The notes under the pieces were generated by a model. That model was not told the origin of the DNA. It searched no databases and saw only the letters and a program-made list of their open reading frames with translations. Source: JBCCDY01 sp039030555 (lineage in GTDB: Bacteria > Bacteroidota > Bacteroidia > Cytophagales > Cyclobacteriaceae). Taken from it: a DNA stretch of 64,000 nt. The stretch lies in contig JBCCDY010000011.1 in the NCBI GenBank assembly GCA_039030555.1, positions 1 to 64,000 on the forward strand, in the 5' to 3' direction. Positions within the stretch are counted from its first letter, which is position 1, and the number at the start of each line of letters is the position of its first letter. Made by a program: the position numbers and the translations under genes. Shown piece by piece: positions 62,025-64,000 of the stretch.

Positions 62025-63335
62025 TTAGAAATTCTTTTTTTTCACCATCTCTCTTGCCCATTCAATTATCAGTTCAGGTACTGCAGGATCCCATTTTCCG
62101 GTAATTCCATTGAAAGAATTTTCGGGCGACTCATGAATGGTATTCCAGTGGTCTAATCCCGGATAGATTTTAAGTTCATAGTCTTTATGTCCAGCCTTTT
62201 CCAGTACTTTCATGATCATGTGATTATCGAACTCCGACATAATCCAGTCGTTTGTACCATAAAGAATTCTTACCGGAACCTTGAGTTTCTCCCATTCACC
62301 CGCCAGGTCAAAATCCTGTAATTGCTGATAATACTCAACTGGCCGTCCATACATGTGTCTTGGTCCGTGATAATTATACTCCGCAATAGCGGGATACTCT
62401 TCAATAACTTCTTCATAAGTCTTTTTCTGAATGAGCATCCCGTAATACAGAGGAATATATGCTTCATTCATTTTTTTGACTATGGTACTTTCATCATCGC
62501 CACTCATTTGACGAATTCTTCGTTCTATTTCCAGCATGTGCTCAAACCAGGTTTTGAAGAACGTTCCATCCGAAATGACTCCAGCAACATTGAATTCATT
62601 AGCTAGAAGTGGTGCAAGCGCACTTCCCATGCTCGAACCATAGATCACTATGTTGGAAGTATCCACATAATCCTTCTGTTTCAGAAATCGTAAGGCCGCT
62701 TTGTATCCATTCAGCTCTGTAAGAAAGTCCGTTTCAGCACAGTCTCCATCACTGTCCCCTACACCGGGTTTATCGATACGCATAACGACCATATCAGACT
62801 TTTCGATTACATCATTGATCTGATTGACCCAGTTACCACCCCTCCCGGAATACTTTTCAATGGTGCTGCAACTCAAACCCTGAAGAAGAAAAATGGCAGG
62901 CAGTTTCCCTTTTTGATCTATCGGCCTGGTAATGATGATGCGCTGCCTGATGCCATAGTCACTGGTGACGGTTTCATAATGAGTATGAAGATTTCCGTGC
63001 TCCTCTTTTCCAAGTTCATTCAGCCTTGCTGATATATGGAAGACTTCAGTATTTCTCTTAATCAGCAATCGGGTTTCCTCCTCGGAACGCAGACTATATG
63101 TTGCACTGGTCTTATGCTCATCAGTTTGAATAAGCATATCATTTACTTTTAATACTACATCACCGGTTTTGAGTCCTGCTTTCTCCAGAGGGCTTCCTCT
63201 TTCCACTGAAGTTACCTTCATGCCAGGAGCATTTGCCAGGGGCTGGAAAGAGGTCTGCCAGCTCGCTCTTCTACTCAGTTCTTGTCCATAAATATTAAGT
63301 GAGAAGAAGAAAATTAATAAACTGATACGATTCAT
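62025..63335 (-). CDS. Secreted PDZ plus alpha/beta-hydrolase fusion protein
   Basis: 436 residues with a signal peptide ending NIYGQ. Residues about 35-100 form a PDZ domain (GMKVTSVERGSPLEKAGLKTGDVVLKVND). The rest is an alpha/beta hydrolase: PAIFLLQGLSCSTIEKYS, MRIDKPGVGDSDGD, nucleophile Ser in IVIYGSSMGSALAPLLA, ILYGTNDWIMSEFD (acid), and IYPGLDHWNTIHES with the catalytic His. The fusion suggests a periplasmic peptidase or esterase of the S9-like group with substrate or partner recognition by the PDZ. It is divergent from the LytTR gene (99 bp between starts). Confidence 0.87.
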   Translation of the reverse strand: MNRISLLIFFFSLNIYGQELSRRASWQTSFQPLANAPGMKVTSVERGSPLEKAGLKTGDVVLKVNDMLIQTDEHKTSATYSLRSEEETRLLIKRNTEVFHISARLNELGKEEHGNLHTHYETVTSDYGIRQRIIITRPIDQKGKLPAIFLLQGLSCSTIEKYSGRGGNWVNQINDVIEKSDMVVMRIDKPGVGDSDGDCAETDFLTELNGYKAALRFLKQKDYVDTSNIVIYGSSMGSALAPLLANEFNVAGVISDGTFFKTWFEHMLEIERRIRQMSGDDESTIVKKMNEAYIPLYYGMLIQKKTYEEVIEEYPAIAEYNYHGPRHMYGRPVEYYQQLQDFDLAGEWEKLKVPVRILYGTNDWIMSEFDNHMIMKVLEKAGHKDYELKIYPGLDHWNTIHESPENSFNGITGKWDPAVPELIIEWAREMVKKKNF

Positions 63336-63434
63336 AATTTTTCTGTTTTTCAGCCTAATGTATACCTTAGAGTAATGTCAGAAATGGATTTTATACGTTT
63401 CAATGCAGTTATTATGTGTAAGAAGGGAAATTCA

Positions 63435-64000
63435 TGACGACCATTTCAAATCAAATGACTGCGAATCATTATTTATTTCGATCTCGTATTCTGACTCACG
63501 TCACCTTCTGGGTATTTTACTACATACTCTTCAGTTTTCTCTGGTCTAAAGAGGGCAATTACTATGAATCTTTTGGACTGGAGTTTATCCTTATGCCAAT
63601 ACGCATCAGTATGGCTTATCTTACCATGTATTACCTTATTCCTCAGTTTCTTCTAAAGGACAGGCTGATCCAGTTTGCGTGGAGATATGGACTTTTTTTA
63701 TTGCTGGCAGGTGTACTTCAGAGGGTATTTATCTATTTCTTTCATGAGGTATTCTTTATTGACTCCGGCAGATCCGTAATTGATGTGCAGGGTGTTGTGC
63801 GAGCAATGGTACTCGTAAACTCTACGGTTCTCTTTCTTTCAGCACTTAAAATGTACTCTTATTGGAAAGAAGAACGGCTGAAGCGTACTGATACGCTGGA
63901 AAAAACCATTGAAATAAGATCTGAAAAAAGAATTTACAGAATTAAGCCTTCGGATATTCAGTACATAGAAGGTCTGGGAAACTACGTAACCTTCTACATT
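63435..64000 (+). CDS. Membrane LytTR-domain regulator, 5' part (cut by the window end)
   Basis: Reading from the ATG at 63435 gives 188 codons without a stop. Four hydrophobic segments (LTHVTFWVFYYILFSFLW; FILMPIRISMAYLTMYYLIP; YGLFLLLAGVLQRVFIYF; VVRAMVLVNSTVLFLSAL) are followed by a short coiled linker and the start of a LytTR DNA-binding domain (EKRIYRIKPSDIQYIEGLGN, YVTFYI). Membrane-bound LytTR proteins of this build are common in Bacteroidota and may regulate transcription directly from the membrane. Only the 3' end is missing. Confidence 0.8.

Noticed and set aside
1..64000. tRNA or rRNA genes
   Set aside because: I looked for T-loop (GTTCGAATCC-like) and rRNA core motifs on both strands and found none. 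A covariance-model search would be decisive.

Overview
The window comes from a member of the Bacteroidota, most likely a marine or environmental Cytophagales of the Fulvivirga/Roseivirga/Marivirga type. This is inferred from the AT-rich composition, TAnnTTTG-like promoter boxes, a secreted TPR-CHAT protein, SPOR-OmpA and BNR/sortilin-like proteins, and dispersed palindromes typical of the phylum. No rRNA, tRNA, CRISPR array, intact transposon or prophage was seen. Gene density is high and convergent genes often end within a few bases of each other.

Region by region. 0.3-5.2 kb: a membrane-anchored TPR-CHAT protein, then VOC, DUF4199, VOC and a small conserved protein. 5.3-10.7 kb: a complete tripartite RND efflux operon read leftward (adaptor, pump, TolC-like channel). 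10.9-16.6 kb: DoxX; three secreted nuclease-family proteins in a row (S1/P1, EEP and a NUC-like protein that has lost its DRGH motif); MsrB; a lipoprotein; an MBL hydrolase. 17.1-22.8 kb: a SPOR-OmpA protein, a PqiA-like membrane protein, a 43-residue lipoprotein, a large hybrid histidine kinase with its own HPt domain, and a divergent single-domain response regulator.

22.9-35.5 kb is amino-acid biosynthesis. A compact hisGDC(NB)HAF(IE) operon is preceded by a His-rich 13-codon leader peptide and mutually exclusive hairpins, a classical attenuator read directly from the sequence. A 153-bp quasi-palindrome separates it from thrA-thrB. thrC lies behind 564 bp of repeats and starts at TTG.

35.9-48 kb is mixed: a membrane-anchored GH113-like enzyme; two small membrane proteins; fused, decayed tails of the GH113-like gene and of thrC (a rearrangement scar); a PD-(D/E)XK-type protein; a BNR/sortilin-like protein; repeat-rich DNA with a 227-bp direct repeat; an ABM monooxygenase; and a CsgG-like/TPR gene with a membrane-protein partner.

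48-56.1 kb holds the most intriguing block. Two divergent operons share one intergenic region. Leftward: PF00756-type esterase, GNAT, NTF2-like, GH26-like. Rightward: COG4947-type esterase, ATP-grasp ligase with a histone-H1-like Lys/Ala tail, GCS2/YbdK carboxylate-amine ligase, class-I glutamine amidotransferase, and a second ATP-grasp-like ligase. This looks like a dedicated pathway for an unknown amide- or peptide-bonded product.

56.1-64 kb: a GIY-YIG protein framed by inverted REP-like hairpins, a vanadium-haloperoxidase-like lipoprotein, a DEAD-helicase/lipase/GNAT operon, a PDZ-alpha/beta-hydrolase fusion, and the 5' part of a membrane LytTR gene cut by the window edge.
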